Shown here piece after piece: positions 33,157-44,612 of a DNA stretch of 64,000 bases. The first letter of the stretch is position 1; each line of letters starts with the position of its first letter. The notes beneath the pieces are model-generated. The model was given only the letters and a program-made list of their open reading frames with translations. It made no database searches and was not told the DNA's origin. Origin of the DNA: Otatea glauca (Eukaryota > Streptophyta > Magnoliopsida > Poales > Poaceae); assembly GCA_036346275.1 (NCBI GenBank), contig JAYEVK010000147.1, positions 164,426 through 228,425 on the forward strand, given 5' to 3'. The position numbers were made by a program, and so were the translations under genes.

Positions 33157-36100
33157 CTAACTACTTTGTTCTTCTTCGAGGGCGACCTGCGGCGAGACGT
33201 GGCTGGCGATCTCCCGAGCGTGCGGCTCGACTAGGAGCTCAAACCTGTCGACCTCGTCGTCGGTTCGGTTCCCCGCAACGCCGCTGCTCACCACCGCCAG
33301 GTCGATACCATCGTAGTGCGAGATAGTGTTGACCAATGCCGAGGAAGCCCCAAGTGCAGCGCCGATGATTATCACCTCCTCAACGCGCTCTGGCACCCGC
33401 GCCAGCGTGGGGGCAAGGGCACTCGGGCCTGCCCCCGTTCCAAAAATGCGATCGCAGACTTCCCGACCAGCCTTGCGAAGGGCCTCCAGCTCGGCGCCCA
33501 TCTCGGCCCGACCATCCTCCGTGACCTTCAGCGCCGCCTGTGCCTCGTCCCGGGCCACGATCGCCACATCGCGGTCATCCACCGCCGCTTTCTGAGCCTC
33601 CACGGCCACGCTCAGGTTCCTCTGCGCCTCTGCAGATCTCGACGTCCCCAGATAAGCACACTCTAAGGGTCGCCCCCCAAATCAATCAAGGAGTTGAGAA
33701 CACTTACCGGCAGCAGAGTTGATCAGGTCGCCGACCTCCCCCCTGAGCTTTTCATAGGAGGTCTTCAGGGAAGCCAAGTCCTTCTGAGCGGTCTTCCGCT
33801 CGGAGCGGACTCGGTCAACATCCTCCCAGGCCTGGTCCCGATCGGACTCAAAGCGGTCGCCGGCCGCGCTGCCCACTCCGCAGAACGGCGGCATCCTTGG
33901 CCTCGTTGGCCTCCGCCAGGGAGGACTCAAGTTCGACCACTCTTGCCCTCAAGGCCTTGGCCCCTAGGCGTTCGTCATAGAGGGCCTTCACGGCCTCCTC
34001 CAGCCCTTGGCGGACCTCCGCCGCCTCCGACCGCCCGATGGCCAGAGCCTCTTGAGCCAGGCGTGGCTCAAGGCGCAGCCGGTCGCGCTCATCTACTGCG
34101 GCCGCCCGCTGATTATCCAAGCGATGCAGAAGCTTGGCCTTGCCATCAGAACGGGCCCGCAAATGCTGCAAAACAGACACTTCGTCAATCTCACCGCAAT
34201 TTTACCAAAGGTTACGACAAAACGGGGGTTTTTCCGGTCGGCTTACGGATGGCGGTCGGACTCCCGGCCATCGCGTCAGCGCCTTCTTCCGAAGAGTCGA
34301 GGCAAGGGTCGACCTTCCGGATCTGATCCACCTCGGTTTCGGCGTCCAGAGCACCTTGCTGAAGAGCGGCCCACTCGCTCTTTTCTGCTTCGTCTATGGT
34401 CCTCGACTCATAGACCACCCCCGGCAGAGGATCCCCGGACATCTGCTCGGGGGGGACGTCGCCCGACCAGGCCGCCAAGGGCAAGGGTGATGGGGCCGAC
34501 CCCTCGGGAATCCCCTCAGCGACCTGCGCCCGCAAGGCTTCGGTGGATGCCTCCTCTTGAGACGAGGGCACGGGCGCCTCAGCGTCGGCGCGCCGTCTCA
34601 CGCAAGACACCGCCAACAGCGCCGCCAGATCCTCCTGCGCAAGGATGATCGCCCCGGCCGGCGGCAAGCCCGCCGGAGGCGGCGGGAGCTCCTCACGGAC
34701 CTCGTCCTCCGGCGGGCTCCGTCTCCTCCATGGCGAAGCGCCTCGGCGCTCCCGACTCGGCCGCGAAGCGCCACTCGGCGTCGCCGCGGCGTCTCACCGC
34801 GGCGACCCACCGACGCGGTCTCGCGGAGCCGCCATAGGACGCGCCACGGTCACGCCCGTGTAAGCGCTGCATATTGGCAAAACTCAGAAGTCATTTTAAG
34901 ATGCTTTGCTGCAAAGATTTTTTAACAATAGGAAAGGGACACTCACTGGGCCGAGCGGGGGCGCGGCAAGCGCGCCCTCTTCGCCGGTCCCCCTCCGAGG
35001 GGTAGATCGGCCGGCCGTTTCCCCGAAGCCGCCTCCACTGAAGGTGCGACGACGACGGCGACTGCGCGGTCACCCTCTGCCCGGGCCCCCCTAGCCTCGG
35101 GGGCTGCGGTGACACCCTCCGTGCCCGGGGCGACGCCGGTCGGCGGGTCGGGAGGGAACCCGCAGATGATCGCCAAGGCGCGCTTTATTCTTGTCGGTGG
35201 AAGTCGCCCCAGTGGCGGTGGTCTCCGACACGCTCTCACCACGCGCCGACCTTGCCAAGCGCCCCTTCTTTTTCTTCCTCCTCCTTTCCTCCTTCTGCTT
35301 CTTGCGGGAGGAGTCGCGCTGAGCGGTCTCCGCTCGGACAGCCGCCTTGGCCTCCTTTTCCCCCGGGAGCGGCGCCCGGGAGAGCATGTTCAAGAGCCCC
35401 TGGAGGATGGGAGGACACTTGTTAGACCAAACGCCCAAGGCAAAGAAAAAATTCGACCAACTTACCAGATTTGGGGGGTGAGCCACCGAGAATGGCTCCG
35501 GGTGGCCGCCCGTAGCCACCGTGGCACTTCCTCCGAGGACAGCCGCCACACGGGCCTCCACCTCGGACGCGGCCAACTCAGGCACGGCCATCCTTGCCCG
35601 GTCGGACGGCCCCTCATACCGGAATAGGGGGTGCGGCCTGTGCGCGAGGGGTTGCACGCGCATCCCCATAAAGGCACGCACAACGACGTCCCCGGTGAGC
35701 CCCCGCCGTCTCTGAGCCCTGATCTGCTCCACGATCAGGGCCACTTTGTTCTTCTCCCTCTTCTCGGCGCCCCAGTTCCATTGGTCCCCCGCAACAGGAA
35801 GCTCGCCGGTGAAGTGCGGGGCGCTGTCTTCGAGGTTTTGAACATACATCCACTCAAAGCGCCACCCCTTGTTAGAGGATGGCAGCTTGATGTCCAGATA
35901 CTCCGAGCTCCGGCCGGTCCGAAGCTGGAGGGCCAGGCCACCCATGGGCGCCGTGGCGTCCGACGGCCTGTCCTTCCAGAGCCTCGCTGGAAGAAATGCC
36001 TCCACAGCGCCCAGTGTGGCTCGATCCCCAGGAAGGCCTCGCACAGGGTGATGAAGATGGCGATGTGGAGGACGCCGTTAGGGTTGAGGTGGTGCACCTC

Positions 36101-36322
36101 CACCTTGTAGTGGAAAAGCAACCCCCGGACGAACGGGTGGAGCGGCAGGCCGAAGCCGCGCTCAAAGAACGAGGCGAGAACCACGACCTCGTCATTCCGC
36201 GGCGCCGGAGTGACGGCCCCGGTCGGCACTCTCCAGCCGGAGATGTCCTGCGCCGGGAGGAAGCCCTTCTTCACCAAGCCAAGCGCGCGGCTCTCCTGAG
36301 CGGAGCACTCCGGCCACGACAT
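33157..36322 (-). pseudogene. Tat antisense gene 1 (Transposase_28-like N-terminus, coiled-coil C-terminus)
   Basis: It lies on the minus strand between pol and the 3' LTR. The ATG is at 36322 (MSWPECSAQESRALGLVKKG), with the motif GLPLHPFVRGLLFHYKVEVH and HLNPNGVLHIAIFITLCEAF at residues ~55-95, the pattern of Pfam Transposase_28 ('putative gypsy type transposon'). A frameshift near 36000 moves it into the frame of 35091-36044. Introns with GT/AG are visible: donor GTAAGT at ~35466 with CAG at ~35400, donor at ~34950 with TGCAG at ~34870, acceptor at ~34164, donor GTAAGT at ~33708, acceptor at ~33630. The 3' exons are Ala/Glu/Arg-rich and look like coiled coils, ending at 33157. Function is unknown. 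Confidence 0.7.
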
Positions 36323-36460
36323 CCTCGCAGAGAAGCGACGAGAAGGTGAGAAGTAGAGGGGCTGAGGTTTCTTTTCTTGGCTCTCTGGCGTTTTTCCGGC
36401 TTTAGGGACGGGAGATGAAGAAGGCGAGAAAGCGTGACTACCCGAAGCACCCCAACAACG

Positions 36461-36470
36461 TACTTATAGG
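36461..36470 (-). promoter_or_regulatory. TATA box of Tat antisense gene 1
   Basis: CCTATAAGTA on the minus strand lies ~140 bp before the ATG at 36322. The homologous position in the inverted relative has CTATAAATACG at 61063-61073. Confidence 0.55.
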
Positions 36471-36540
36471 AGATAAGCGGACGCCGACCGAACAGACGCC
36501 CCCTCGAGCGAAGCGTCGCGTCCGCCCTCGTCTGTCACGC

Positions 36541-37270
36541 CAGCCTGGTAACTCCCGGTTTCCAATTCCTCTCCGCATTTAATCCTGTCGCGTCAGGTTG
36601 CAGAGTCATAAAAGACGCCGCCCCCGAACAGCGTGTCCCGTAACCTTTCGGTCTCCGCCTTTTGGGCCGAGACAGTTGCTCCGGGGCGTGCGCGAGAGGC
36701 CCGCTGGGCCGCTGCGATCCCAAAACGGCAAAAAGCTTTGTGGCTTGCACTAGGGGCCCAGCTAAAGCTGTGGGTTCGAAAGGCCTAACCCACCAGATGG
36801 GCATAGGGCCGCCCCAGCGAGACTTGAGCGAGGGGCAAGTGCGAGGTGAGCCCCGCGGTGGGCCCCCGGTTAGGTCGGCTGACGACCCAATCACCTCTAC
36901 TCGCGTCCAAGACCATACTTCACACTCTCCCGGGAGCTCATCGATGAGCGACAGCCAGCTGTGCTCTGGGTCGGCGGACAACCCAGAGTCCATACGGGAT
37001 TGAGTAAAGAAAGGTTTTTTATGGGTCGCCCACGGCAGGGCGGGACACCCTACTGCAGGATCGCCCGCTCGGAAGGGTTCCCCTTGGCGGGACCTCCGAG
37101 GACCCACTCTGACTACATTACTAGCTCCATGAGCACGGCGTTCAAACCAACGCAGTAAACGCGCCGCCACCCCCTCCAGTCCCACACCGCGGATGGGGTA
37201 AACCTGTGGGATAGACAGCGGCCACTCCACTCGCAGCTACCCTCGCCAGACGAGGACTCGGATGGATGCC
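36541..37270. other. Tat internal non-coding segment
   Basis: The segment is GC-rich with no supported gene. It is homologous, in inverted orientation, to about 60320-60990 in the second Tat relative. Confidence 0.5.
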
Positions 37271-37274
37271 CCAC

Positions 37275-38275
37275 GTCCGGCCACGACGTAAACGAGCCAC
37301 GCCCGCCACGACGTAAACGAGCCACGCCCGCCACGACGTAAAGCGAGCCACGCCCGGCTACGATGTTAAACGAGCACTCGGACACTAGAACCTCGTTGAG
37401 GCATCCGGCCGCCTTGCCGACCAAGGCACTCGGACACCGAACCTCCTCGAGGCATCCGGTCGTCCTTGCCGACCAAGGCACTCGGACACCGTAACCTCGC
37501 TGAGGCATCCGGTCGTCCGCGTGCGACCAAGGCACTAGGACACCGAACCTCCCAGAGGCATCCGGTCGTCCTTGCCGACCAAGGCACTCGGACACCGAGA
37601 ACCTCGGCCGAGGCATCCGGCCGTCTGCGTGCCGACCAAGGCACTCGGACACCGAACCTCCCAGAGGCATCCGGTCGTCCTGCCGACCAAGGCACTCGGA
37701 CACGTAACCTCGGCTGAGGCATCCGGTCGTCCGTGCCGACCAAGGCACTCGGACACCGAACCTCACAGAGGCATCCGGTCGTCCCTGCCGACCGAGGCGC
37801 CGCCCACCACGACGTAAAATGAGCCACGCCCAGCTCACGACGTTAAGCGAGCACTCGGACACGGAACCTCGGCCGAGGCATCCGGTCGTCCGTGCCGACC
37901 AAGGCACTCGGACACCGAACCTCCAGAGGCATCGGTCGTCCCTGCCGACCAAGGCACTCGGACACCAGAACCTCGCTGAGGCATCCGGTCGTCCGTGCCG
38001 ACCAAGGCACTCGGACACCCGAACCTCCCAGAGGCATCCGGTCGTCCCTGCCGACCAAGGCACTCGGACACCAAAACCTCGCTGAGGCATCCGGTCGTCC
38101 CTGCCGACCAAGGCACTCGAACACCAGAACCTAGCTGAGGCATCCGGTCGTCCTTACCGACCAAGGCACTCGGACACCCGAACCTCCCAGAGGCATCCGG
38201 TCGTCCCTGCCGACCAAGGCACTCGGACACCAGAACCTCGCTGAGGCATCCGGTCGTCCCTGCCGACCAAGCACG
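37275..38275. repeat. Tat minisatellite, ~52-55 bp unit, about 16 copies
   Basis: From ~37390 the unit runs GACCAAGGCACTCGGACACC, then a variable GAACCTCnnnGAGGCATCCG and GTCGTCC(nn)TGCC. It is preceded (37275-37370) by three copies of a ~27-bp CACGACGTAAACGAGCC unit, which reappears once at ~37805-37850. Long ORFs on both strands here are repeat artefacts. The inverted relative has a ~78-bp unit that combines both motifs. Confidence 0.93.
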
Positions 38276-38712
38276 ACCAGCTGCGACGCTAAACGTGCAC
38301 AAGAAAAACCTCTTGAAAAATAAAACATAAGTTCGCACAACCGGCTGACCAGAAAGGAGCGGTTACTCTCTGATTACCGACCCTCCAAACGCCGAGTCAG
38401 TTGAAGCAAAACGAACAGAGCAAAATCTTCGTGAAGACATTCATAAAAGAGAAAGGGAGGTTTCATTATAATGCCGGCAGGCTCACACCTTTACACAGTA
38501 TTACATAAAATACACGACAAGACTGTATCTATCCTAAGACTCCTAAAACTTCCGGTAGGTCCTCGCCTGGTCGACAGGGCAGACCTTGGGGTCGGCGGAC
38601 CTGAGGTCGTTGGAGATGACCTGCTGGTAGGCCATTGCCTGGTCGACTAGGCAGCCGCCGCGGAATGGCATGCCGCTGCTGCCGTTCAGCGATATCGACG
38701 CGGTCGTGCTAT

Positions 38713-38946
38713 CTACCATCGGCGCCCACGAGCCATCGCCTCCAGAAGGGCCCCCCTTACTACCACGAGCCTCGGCATGACCTCGATCAACGCATCGACG
38801 GCGACAGCGTCACGGGCTACGGCCTCTTCCTCCCGGAGCTCAGTTATCGCCCGGTCGTACTCAGCCCAAAGCTCAGCCAAAGGATCTTCTTCTTCCACCA
38901 CTACGTCATCACCAAAGCTAAAGACTAGAGGATGCCTCGAAGCCAT
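38713..38946 (-). CDS. Tat antisense gene 2, small acidic protein (77 aa)
   Basis: A short frame, MASRHPLVFSFGDDVVVEEE..., is followed by an alternating charged helix (residues ~25-60) and ends in a basic tail. I do not recognise a family. It is listed because the same start (MASSHPLIFSFGDDDEVEEE) recurs at 59015 in the inverted Tat relative, where the frame breaks later, and because both have a TATA box 60-75 bp upstream. That makes it more than a chance ORF. It could be a second antisense gene of the element or the first exon of a longer one. Confidence 0.55.
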   Translation of the reverse strand: MASRHPLVFSFGDDVVVEEEDPLAELWAEYDRAITELREEEAVARDAVAVDALIEVMPRLVVVRGALLEAMARGRRW

Positions 38947-39010
38947 TTCAAGGGGTAAAGAAAAGGATTGTCATCTATGGGTCAATCGCTCAAAGCAAGC
39001 GGTAGCGCCC

Positions 39011-39018
39011 TTATATAC
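39011..39018 (-). promoter_or_regulatory. TATA box of Tat antisense gene 2
   Basis: GGGTATATAAGGGCGC on the minus strand lies ~65-70 bp before the ATG at 38946. The inverted relative has GGGTATATAGGAG at 58947-58959 before the ATG at 59015. Confidence 0.6.
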
Positions 39019-39324
39019 CCAAACGAAGGGAGGTCAAGCGTCTCCCGAATAAATGCCGCACAAGAAAACGAAGCGCCCCCCGCCGGAACCCGAAGCGGTC
39101 AAGAAAACGAGCGGGCGAGACGCACCAAGCCACGCGCGGCGCGCAGAACAAAGCAATTGAAGGCTTCCGGCGGTTCGAATGCCCCCAGGCCATGATCTCG
39201 GGCAGCCGTCGGACGCGTAAGGGTACACCCGGCAAAGACTGGCCGGCCCAGTCGGCCCGTCCAATTGGTCAAGTCCAGTCCCCGTCCATGATCAAGCTCA
39301 ACCCCCAACCGAATCTGCCGAACT

Positions 39325-39346
39325 CGATTAGGGGTTCGGGGGCTAC
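39325..39346 (+). other. Polypurine tract region of the Tat element
   Basis: ATTAGGGGTTCGGGGGCTAC directly precedes the 3' LTR. The same sequence, reverse complemented, follows the inverted LTR at 58608. Confidence 0.7.
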
Positions 39347-40328
39347 TGACGAATACTTATAACAAAGGTGGTCCAACGGCTCAAACAATGCGGCAGCGGC
39401 CTCAAACACCGCTCAAGCCCAACAGACCGCCCCTGGTTTGCTGCCGCCCAAGCGCCTACAAGACCACACGGGGAGCCCAATCCCGACCGATCAGGGCTCC
39501 CGACCTCCAGAGCGGGACGGGGTTCCCGACCCGACCAAGCAAGGTTCCCGACCCCCGCGGCGGGACGGGATTCCCGACTCCGACCAAGCCAAGGTAATCT
39601 CGCCAAAGACCACGTGTCGAGCCCTCATGCCACCAGGCCACGTGCCCCACGAGCGGTCAGCGAAGTGACTATGCGGTAGCGGCTACCCTTCCCAAGACGG
39701 TTTGGTGGCTGCCAAAGCCACGCTTCCAGTCCCATCAGACTTCCACCCACAGTGCGAAGATACGCTCTCTCCCGAGGCAACACCAACGTCATGCGCGACG
39801 ACGTCAGCGCCTGTAAGGTTCACAGAGAGCAGGTGCGCCATTTCCCGGTGGACTACCTAACCACTCTGACCAACGGACCACCGACCCAAAGATGGGCTCA
39901 AAGGGCGTGACATCGCAGAACGAGCGACCAATCCACCAAGACGAGGATCAAGCTTCTAGCATAGATCACCTCACCTTCCCCAATTCTCGATGTAACTCGC
40001 CTTGTACTATATAAAAGGAGGTAGGAACTTTCATAAGAGGGGCGGTAATAGCTACAGAGGACTTCTTCTTCTTCTTCTTCTTTTTCTTCTCCTTCTCCTT
40101 CAGGTGAAGCCATAGATCATTCTAGCGCTCAGGCTCCCATCTCTCGTTTGTAAACTCTGTGCAGTCACCTGCACCAAAGGCAATACAATACCACCACACG
40201 AACTAGAGTAGGGACCTTCGGCCCGAACCAGTATACACCTTGGACTCCTGGGTCTAACCATTCAGGGAGCGGGAACGCGCAGCCCCTTAGACTTACAAAT
40301 TTACTTGCCGGTGCTCGAAACGCCGACA
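39347..40328 (+). repeat. 3' LTR of the Tat element
   Basis: The LTR is 982 bp and homologous to 25530-26514, with scattered one- to four-base gaps. It has a TATA box at 40006-40015. Confidence 0.93.
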
Positions 40329-40889
40329 AATACGGAAAGAGCTCAGCCCCAAAACTGCACCATTACAGCAGGTTTATTTGATTGCTTGATTTAGTTGCCG
40401 AAGTTTCCTTTTGCATCTTTACCGTCCATTCATAAGAGATTTGATTACATGGTCCTTGTATTTTTAGATGGTGTGTTTTACTCTAATGTATGATAGTAAA
40501 TGCCATTAAAAATAGCTAAATGGAGATTATAGAAGGAAAAATAGTAAAAAGTAGGATCAAAATTGTAGAACGATATGTATTTAGGAATAAAAATTGAAAA
40601 ATAGAATGTCACATATTCAAAAATAGAGGGACTATAAACTAGCTAATGCATGTACAACATCTGGAGGATGCCACGGCATTCACATGGAATAAGACGGCAA
40701 TGGATCGGCTAGATTTGTGATACAACAAAAGTGATCTATTTAGCGTTCCATAGTATGATATATAATGACTTCATTTACATACTCGAGAAATATTGATGCA
40801 AAGATGGTGAAGCGGAGAAGGGAGCAGTCAGTGGGAGGCATGCCCTACACCATCACCATGATCGAGCGCCTCATGCATGAGACACTTTA
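40329..40889. other. CACTA interior right of the nested Tat element
   Basis: The sequence is AT-rich and non-coding, and includes the probable right target duplication AATAC (40329-40333). No gene is seen. Confidence 0.4.
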
Positions 40890-41152
40890 ATTGTACATTG
40901 TAATTGTGTATATTGTAATTGTGTATATGCAAAATCTGTGATTGTAATTGTGATTGATGTATTATATGTAATTGTGATTGATGTATTATATTGTAGTTGT
41001 GTATATGCAAAATCTGTGATTGTTGTACATTATAATTGTGTATATGCAAAAATTGCAATTGTGATTGATGTATTATATTGTAGTTGTGTATATGCGAAAT
41101 CTGTGATTGTTGTACATTGTATATGCAAAATCTGTGATTGATGTATTATATG
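40890..41152 (+). repeat. AT-rich minisatellite in the CACTA element
   Basis: Irregular repeats of GTGTATATGCAAAATCTGTG and ATTGTGATTGATGTATTATA have units of about 25-50 bp. Confidence 0.85.
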
Positions 41153-41199
41153 TTTCAGAGGGCATGGCTAAAGACGAGGCTAGCCCAAAATGCGCTTTT

Positions 41200-41549
41200 T
41201 ATTTTTTCGGTCCGTATTATCTGTGGCGGTTGGTGGATAGAACCGCCACAGATAATATAGTTATATGTGGCGGTTGGTGTATAGAACCGCCTATCTGTGG
41301 CGGTTGTATGAAAGAACCGTCACAGATAGTGTAGTTATCTGTGGCGGTTGGTGGATAGAACCGCCACAGATAGTATTGTTATCTGTGGCGGTTAGTGTGT
41401 AGAACCGTCACAGATAACACTTATCTGTGGCGGTTAGAAAACCGCCACTGATAATCCTCGATTATCAGTGGCACTATATCTGTGGCGGTTCAATAACCAC
41501 CACTGATGGCAGTTATGAACCGCCACTGATGACCTTTTTCAGTGTAGTG
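41200..41549. repeat. CACTA right end: subterminal repeats and terminus
   Basis: Many direct and inverted copies of ATCTGTGGCGGTT / AACCGCCACAGAT end in the terminus CACTACACTGAAAAAGG (minus strand, 41533-41549). This is a textbook CACTA right end. The next three bases, AAA, could be the 3-bp target duplication. The partner terminus was not found upstream in the window. Confidence 0.92.
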
Positions 41550-41949
41550 AAATATTTTCAGTATTTCATATGGTGATCCTAGTGATGCAATTGGCCTAGA
41601 TGTTTTTCTTTAAATAATAACATCTAATGTGTACTATAGTTCAATTTAGTTAGGGTCGTCCACCAAATTAAGGCCTAGATGTTTTGTTTTTTTATGAGAA
41701 TTTTTAGCCTATTTATCTTTTTACTTAGCAACTCTACATGAGCTTTTAATATATAATAGATTCCTTGCAAATTGAAGAGTCCTTATAATTAATTCGCGGG
41801 GGGGGGGGGGGGTGGTTAGTGCTCACTTTGAGCTGCTCAGCTAATTTTTTGCTGTTTGCATACTTCCGCACCTTTAGGTTTTTGTCGCCGAACGGTACGG
41901 CATTGACAGTCGAATTCAGGCATTTAATGGGATATATAGCTGCTAGGAT
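41550..41949. other. Flank of the CACTA element with a G15 run
   Basis: The sequence is AT-rich and non-coding. A run of 15 G lies at 41798-41812. No gene is seen. Confidence 0.5.
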
Positions 41950-42903
41950 GGATGGGACTTGCTACCAAGTCTGGTCTTGTGCTTGATGTTCCTAACCGAT
42001 GGAATTCCACGTTCAACATGATTGGACAAGCTTTGGAGTACAAGGTTGCGCGGAATAGATATGCTAGTGCGAAATTGGAGCCTTAATTTCCCTGATGATG
42101 AAGAGTGAAGAAATGCTGAGGCAATTTAGGTCTTGTTGAAAGCATTTGAATTAGCTAGGCTACCAGGGCATGCAGTATCAGCTGATAGAAAACCTACTTC
42201 CAATCTGTTCTTGCATATATATCGTGTTGTGCATTAATTAGCCATGCTTTCCTAGACCAGAATTGGCAGACTATAGTGATTCTTTGAAGGAGTTGGCTAG
42301 TGCTATGGATGCAAAATTTGTAAAATACTGGAACAATGACTTCAACATAGCCCTTGTTATTGCTACTATATTGGACCCCTCAAAGAGAGTCGAATACCTT
42401 GAGTTTTTCTATGAGAAGATGTTTATAAATCTGAATGAGATTGACAACAATGTGGAAGTAGCTAAGGACAGGATGAAGAAGTACTTCCAAAAATACGAAC
42501 AGCTTGTCAAGAGAAATATCCAAGTTCGTTATGCTAGTGATGCTAGCTAGTAGTAGCTAGCCTTAAGCTTGGCTTACCAGTTCTTGGGAATTAAGCAGAA
42601 AATTGAAGAAGAGTTTACGCAATACAGATCACAAAGGAGAGGGAGGCGTGATCCTAAGTCAGAGCTTGATTTGTATCTGGAAGAAGAGTTCAAGAGAAGC
42701 ACGAACTTTGATGTCTTGTCATGGTGGGAGCAACATGCTGAAAAGTATCAGGTGCATGCTATCTATCGGTGATGCATGGCTCGAGACTTCCTTGCAATAT
42801 CTCTCTATCCATCCACCGTGTCATCGATCAGAGTCAGCTTTCAGTTGTAGTGGTAGGATTCTAGGGATACTGAAGCTCATTATTAACTTCAAAAATGCTT
42901 GAA
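41950..42903 (+). pseudogene. hAT transposase (Ac/ricesleeper-like), C-terminal half, broken
   Basis: The first block reads GLATKSGLVLDVPNRWNSTF then MIGQALEYK, ending at a TAA near 42086. The second (42263-42550) reads SAMDAKFVKYWNNDFNIALV then IATILDPSKRVEYLEFFY, like the hAT region before dimerisation (DUF4413). The third (42569-42880) holds SELDLYLEEEF and NFDVLSWWEQHAEKYQV, then AFSCSGRILG in another phase, which is the hAT C-terminal dimerisation domain. Stops and shifts separate the blocks. The N-terminal zinc finger and catalytic core are absent. It may come from a transposon or from a domesticated ricesleeper-type gene. Confidence 0.82.
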
Positions 42904-44254
42904 GCGTTAGTGTGCGGAAAGGATTGTTTGACTAGAACACCAAATAATATATGAAGGTATAACAATTATTTTTGTATACATGTTCGACATATTACAATTT
43001 GTATGAACACTTTTAATTTCTTGTGTAGGTGAAAAGGAAGCCCAGTCAGAGCCGTACGTGAAGATGAGATTTTCTACATGATGACCCTCCAAGGTACTAA
43101 CAATCTTTGTTTCCAGGCAATGCTGGCACTAACTATTGGCCTGAACAAATCAGCTGCACTTAATTTTGATTGGATATTTACTAGCAAAATAATAGTCATA
43201 TGGCAATGCTGTAGACTATCTTTATTATTATACTTTTGCTTCACCACCAGATCAATAAACTAGAATAGGCTGTTTTTGGTCGATCGTGACACAATAAACC
43301 TTGTGTACTGTCATGCTGGCATTCTTCTAATTTTTTTTTTTCAGTTCTATTGCTTTGGCACAAGAGTGGGCTCCATCAGCTGGGCAAAATTGAGGAACGG
43401 TATTTATAAAAAGTAACCATCTTCTCTGCAAAGGTGATTGCAACAATTTTTTCTGCAAAAGTTATCATGATTCTGTTAAATTATGATCCAAATTCAGAGA
43501 TATGGCCAACTTCTGCCGGAGGTTCTTCGCCGGCCGGCGCCCGTGGTTTTTTCCGGCAAGGGTTTTTCACGTTAAATCCGTGTCTCTTGTTCGTTGTGTT
43601 TGATCTTCTTCATATGTTTTGTCCGTCGTTTTTCTAACAGATTCATTGTATGACTGCCCTGGTATAAAGTTGTAACAAGCATAATATCCAAGGTTGGGTG
43701 CGAACTGATGGGCCTTGCTGTCGTTGTTAACCACCGTATACTATATTTGAGTAGTGTTCATTCTCACATTAATTAATTACTAGTACTTACCTAGCTAGTA
43801 GCAACCAAACGGTGAAATGCTTATGGTTTTTCATTAACTGCAGGTGCGTGCGTAGCTTACGGATTGGATTGGTGCTGGGGTTGCCACGCCAGGGCCCGCC
43901 TAACTGGAAGCTAGGGAAGAGCTCCTCAAGTCAAAGCTTAAAATTAGACTCCAAAGTGCTTTCCCTCGTGCTTACGCCGACATGCGGGACCCACCAACAC
44001 TGTGGCATCATCTTCAAGCTTGTGCCCGAACGGCAAACTATGCGGCTGCATGCGCCCGGCCGTCGACTCGAGACGCTCTGCTCCCGAGCCTGCCTGACAC
44101 GGAACGGAAGCGCGACGCCGACGCAGCCAGCCCGGCCGTCACCTTTAGCCGGTCCGGCCGGACCTGCAGAAGGCAAATTAAACCCTACATCAGCGATCGA
44201 GCGGAAGCATTCCCCCTTTCCCTTGTCATCTCCGCCGCCGCGCTTGCAATTGCG
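42904..44254. other. Stretch without a recognised gene
   Basis: The left part is AT-rich. A GC-rich part at 43850-44250 is open in several frames but has no domain. It joins the Sirevirus-like copy abruptly at about 44255. Confidence 0.35.
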
Positions 44255-44612
44255 CGTGTCCCTTTCAACCGCCGAAGCCGAATATATATCTGCCGGAAGT
44301 TGTTGTGCACAATTGCTCTGGATAAGGCAAACATTGTTGGATTATGGAATTGAATAAAAAAGTATGCCCCTTTTGTGTGATAATGAAAGTGCAGTCAAGA
44401 TTGCCAATAATCCAGTCCAACATTCAAGAACTAAACACATTGACATTCGCCATCACTTCCTCAGAGACCATGTGGCCAAAGGAGACATAATAATCAATCA
44501 TGTGAGGACTAATGGTCAACTAGCAGATATATTTACCAAACCTCTAGATGAGCATAAGTTTTGTTTTTTGAGGAATGAATTAAATATCATAGACTTTTCT
44601 AATGTATATTGA
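44255..44612 (+). pseudogene. Copia RNase H C-terminus (copy 1)
   Basis: One frame reads LSTAEAEYISAGSCCAQLLW and ends at a stop after LLDYGIE. A second frame, from 44364, continues CDNESAVKIANNPVQHSRTK and ADIFTKPLDEHKF to the stop at 44612. This is the typical end of Copia pol. The same break is present in copy 2, so it predates the duplication or came from a shared source. Confidence 0.88.

Larger units (their letters stand above)
25530..40328 (+). mobile_element. 14.8-kb Tat-lineage Ty3/Gypsy retrotransposon, nested in a CACTA element
   Basis: The LTRs are 985 bp (25530-26514) and 982 bp (39347-40328) and begin TGACGAATACTTATAACA and end ...GAAACGCCGACA. The flanking 5-mers are AATAA and AATAC, a one-mismatch target duplication. 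Gag-pol is on the plus strand (26580-32494). RNase H is followed by a second RNase H-like region before integrase, a Tat-lineage trait. Two antisense genes and a minisatellite fill the ~6.9 kb between pol and the 3' LTR, also typical of Tat. Pol has several stops and shifts, and the two LTRs differ at many small indels, so the copy is old or poorly assembled. Confidence 0.93.
22374..41549 (+). mobile_element. CACTA (En/Spm) element 3' part, interrupted by the Tat element
   Basis: The Ptta-type ORF, Ulp1-like region, minisatellite and subterminal repeats line up in one orientation and end at the CACTA terminus at 41549. The 14.8-kb Gypsy element is inserted between the Ulp1 region and the minisatellite. 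The left terminus and the catalytic transposase are missing or unrecognised, so the start given is only where recognisable sequence begins. Confidence 0.7.

Noticed and set aside
37390..38270. CRISPR-like array
   Set aside because: The units are contiguous tandem repeats without unique spacers, and the genome is a plant.
37113..38340. Long ORFs on both strands (for example 332 and 167 codons)
   Set aside because: They are frames through the 52-bp minisatellite, with repeated peptides in every frame; there is no independent evidence of coding.
43812..44357. 181-codon plus-strand ORF
   Set aside because: Its last ~35 codons are the RNase H fragment of the Sirevirus copy; the upstream part is unrelated and has no domain.
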